A program made the position numbers and the translations under genes. Positions 62,518 through 64,000 of a DNA stretch of 64,000 nucleotides are shown here, one piece after another; the stretch's first letter is position 1; each line of letters begins with the position of its first letter. The notes under the pieces are model-generated. The model was given only the letters and a program-made list of their open reading frames with translations. It was not told the DNA's origin and did no database searches. Origin of the DNA: Desulfurivibrio alkaliphilus AHT 2 (GTDB taxonomy: Bacteria > Desulfobacterota > Desulfobulbia > Desulfobulbales > Desulfurivibrionaceae); NCBI RefSeq assembly GCF_000092205.1, contig NC_014216.1:2795742-2859741 (forward strand), in the 5' to 3' direction.

Positions 62518-64000
62518 TCATAACTCCGGAATGGTGATGCCGTGTTTTTTTATCCGGTAACCCAGTTGGCGCGGGGTCAGGCCCAGGGCCCTGGCGGCTC
62601 GGGCCTGTACCCAGCCGCAACGGCTTAGCGCCTTGAGCAGTTCCGCTTTTTCCATTTCCTGCAAAGAGCCGCCGGCGGCGGGCGTGTTCTGCGAGGGGGA
62701 GGGCGGTTCCGGTGGGGCTTCCTGTTCCCTTAAATAGTAGGGCAGATCGGCCAGCTTCATCACCGGTCGATCGCTCATGATCACCAGCCGTTCAATCAAA
62801 TTTTGCAACTCCCGAATATTGCCGGGCCAGGAGTAGGAGACCAGTTGGTTAATGATCTCCGGCCCCAGGTGCACCTGTTTGCGGTTGGCCTGGTTGCTGC
62901 GGCTCAGGAAGTGTTCGATGAGCAGGGGAATGTCTTCCCGTCTTTCCCGCAGGGGAGGCAGCATTACCGGCACCACGTTGAGCCGGTAATAAAGATCGGC
63001 CCGGAAAGAACCCTGGCGAACGCAATCTTCCAGGCTGCGATTGGTGGCGGCAATAATCCTGACGTCCACCTTGATGGTGCGGGTGCCGCCCAGCCGTTCG
63101 AACATCCGTTCCTGTAAAACCCGCAGCAGCTTGGCCTGCAGGGGCAGCGGCATCTCCCCGACTTCGTCCAGAAACAGGCTGCCGCCGTCCGCCAGCTCGA
63201 AACGTCCCTTCTTCTGGTTCAGCGCCCCGGTAAAGGCGCCCTTTTCATGGCCCAGCAGCTCACTTTCCAGCAGGTTTTCCGGCAGGGCCGCGCAGTTGAC
63301 CTTGATGAAAGGCTGTTGCCGGCGCGGGCTGGCCTGGTGGATGGCCCGGGCCACCAGTTCCTTGCCGGTGCCCGATTCCCCCAGCAGCATGGCAGTGGCC
63401 CGGCTGGGCGCCACCTTGTTGATATATCGGTAAACTTCCTGAATTCTTTTGCTTTCCCCGATAATGCCATAACGGTTGCCGCGCCCGGAAAGGGCCTCGC
63501 GCAGCTGGCTGTTTTCCTCCTGCAGAATCTGCTGGCTGGAGGAAAAAGCACGCTGCAGGCTGAGAAACTGGGCGATCAGGGTGGCCACCACGGTTAAAAA
63601 GCGGATGTCTTCCTCAAAAGATATTTCCGGCCCGAAAAGACGGTCAACCGACAGCACCCCCACCGGGTTTTCGTTGAGCGTTACCGGTACCCCGATGAAG
63701 GAGATCTCTCCTTTGGGCAGGCGGGTGCGGGCTCCGGTTCGGTTGAGAAAGAGGGGTTCGTTGTGGATATCGGGCACCACGAAGGGGTAGGCATTGGCAA
63801 AGACCCGGCCAATCACCCCCTCGCCCGGTTGGTAGATGCCCCGGGCAATCTCGTCCGGGCTCAAGCCGTACGAGGCCACGATGGCCAGGCGGCCGCCGGG
63901 TTCTTCCTCCAGGACCAGGGTGGCCCGCTCCATGCGCAGGGTCTCATGGAGGACGCGCAGGGTTTCGTCCAGGGTTTTTTTGATATCCAGGGCCGAACCG
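62518..64000 (-). CDS. nifA: NifA-type sigma-54 activator, 5' end outside window
   Basis: The 3' 494 codons are present; the frame stays open to the window edge beyond the Met at 63933 (upstream residues [20 protein letters not shown]). Order: GAF domain ([38 protein letters not shown]), AAA+ domain with GESGTGKE and GAFTGA, linker and Fis-type helix-turn-helix ([19 protein letters not shown]). This matches NifA, which turns on nitrogen-fixation genes. The residues between AAA+ and HTH lack the cysteine motif of oxygen-sensitive NifA as far as I can see. Other nif genes are presumably beyond the right edge. Confidence 0.88.
   Translation of the reverse strand, partial: GSALDIKKTLDETLRVLHETLRMERATLVLEEEPGGRLAIVASYGLSPDEIARGIYQPGEGVIGRVFANAYPFVVPDIHNEPLFLNRTGARTRLPKGEISFIGVPVTLNENPVGVLSVDRLFGPEISFEEDIRFLTVVATLIAQFLSLQRAFSSSQQILQEENSQLREALSGRGNRYGIIGESKRIQEVYRYINKVAPSRATAMLLGESGTGKELVARAIHQASPRRQQPFIKVNCAALPENLLESELLGHEKGAFTGALNQKKGRFELADGGSLFLDEVGEMPLPLQAKLLRVLQERMFERLGGTRTIKVDVRIIAATNRSLEDCVRQGSFRADLYYRLNVVPVMLPPLRERREDIPLLIEHFLSRSNQANRKQVHLGPEIINQLVSYSWPGNIRELQNLIERLVIMSDRPVMKLADLPYYLREQEAPPEPPSPSQNTPAAGGSLQEMEKAELLKALSRCGWVQARAARALGLTPRQLGYRIKKHGITIPEL

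Overview
The window looks like the chromosome of a GC-rich anaerobic deltaproteobacterium of the sulfur-metabolising Desulfobulbales type (Desulfurivibrio-like). This is inferred from gene content: TusA/DsrE sulfur-relay proteins, a YeeE/YedE sulfur transporter, a methylenetetrahydrofolate reductase carrying the extra MTHFR C-terminal domain, a 2-hydroxyacyl-CoA dehydratase activase, ExtH/ExtI-like rhodanese and porin genes, a NifA regulator and use of selenocysteine. No similarity search was possible, so the taxon is a guess.

Layout. 1-2971: 5' part of a large acyl-CoA dehydratase activase (minus). 3.2-4.5 kb: TusA, DsrE, DsrE-like and short TusB-like operon behind a sigma-70 promoter. 4.5-8.7 kb: a glycosyltransferase and two radical SAM enzymes, with two different palindromic elements between genes. 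8.8-10.5 kb: YedE transporter and a secreted Gly/Tyr/Pro repeat protein. 10.9-15.9 kb: five-gene minus-strand operon (zinc ribbon, ATP-grasp, thioredoxin-fold, FAD oxidoreductase, membrane glycosyltransferase). 16.1-21.0 kb: GspE-like ATPase, MinD/FlhG-like ATPase and HDOD operon. 21.1-23.5 kb: secreted unknown, CsgG-like and PEGA operon. 23.8-29.5 kb: ABC-F ATPase, AEC transporter, an amidohydrolase-like protein lacking its metal ligands, and MetF-type MTHFR.

29.6-36.2 kb is an accessory island and appears to be a chromosomal integron. It has a long integron integrase, an attC-like site, two AT-richer cassette-like genes (DMT transporter, OYE-family flavoprotein) opposed to the integrase, a group II intron inserted beside the attC in the orientation expected of class C-attC introns, an orphan HigA antitoxin and a relic of a second integrase. 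36.2-45.5 kb: HD-GYP protein, RecD2-type helicase, zinc-uptake-like protein with a Zur-like box, two small proteins sharing a Cys-rich tail, a decayed P-type ATPase fragment and MgtE.

45.6-54.3 kb is the most interesting gene set: a porin and a multi-rhodanese lipoprotein (ExtI/ExtH-like) behind an apparently perfect sigma-54 promoter, the sigma-54 response regulator and histidine kinase that could drive it, a TusA-like protein, and a three-domain rhodanese lipoprotein interrupted by an in-frame UGA. That UGA aligns with a cysteine of the neighbouring domain and is followed by a SECIS-like hairpin, so I read it as a selenoprotein. 54.7-64 kb: ligA, tautomerase, surE, birA, a phosphotransferase, a nitrogenase-like gene relic, an SLC13 permease and the 3' part of nifA.

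A palindromic element of about 107-110 bp occurs three times (4553, 26555, 56923) with compensatory stem changes. It is the best candidate for an undescribed structured repeat family. I saw no rRNA, tRNA or CRISPR array.
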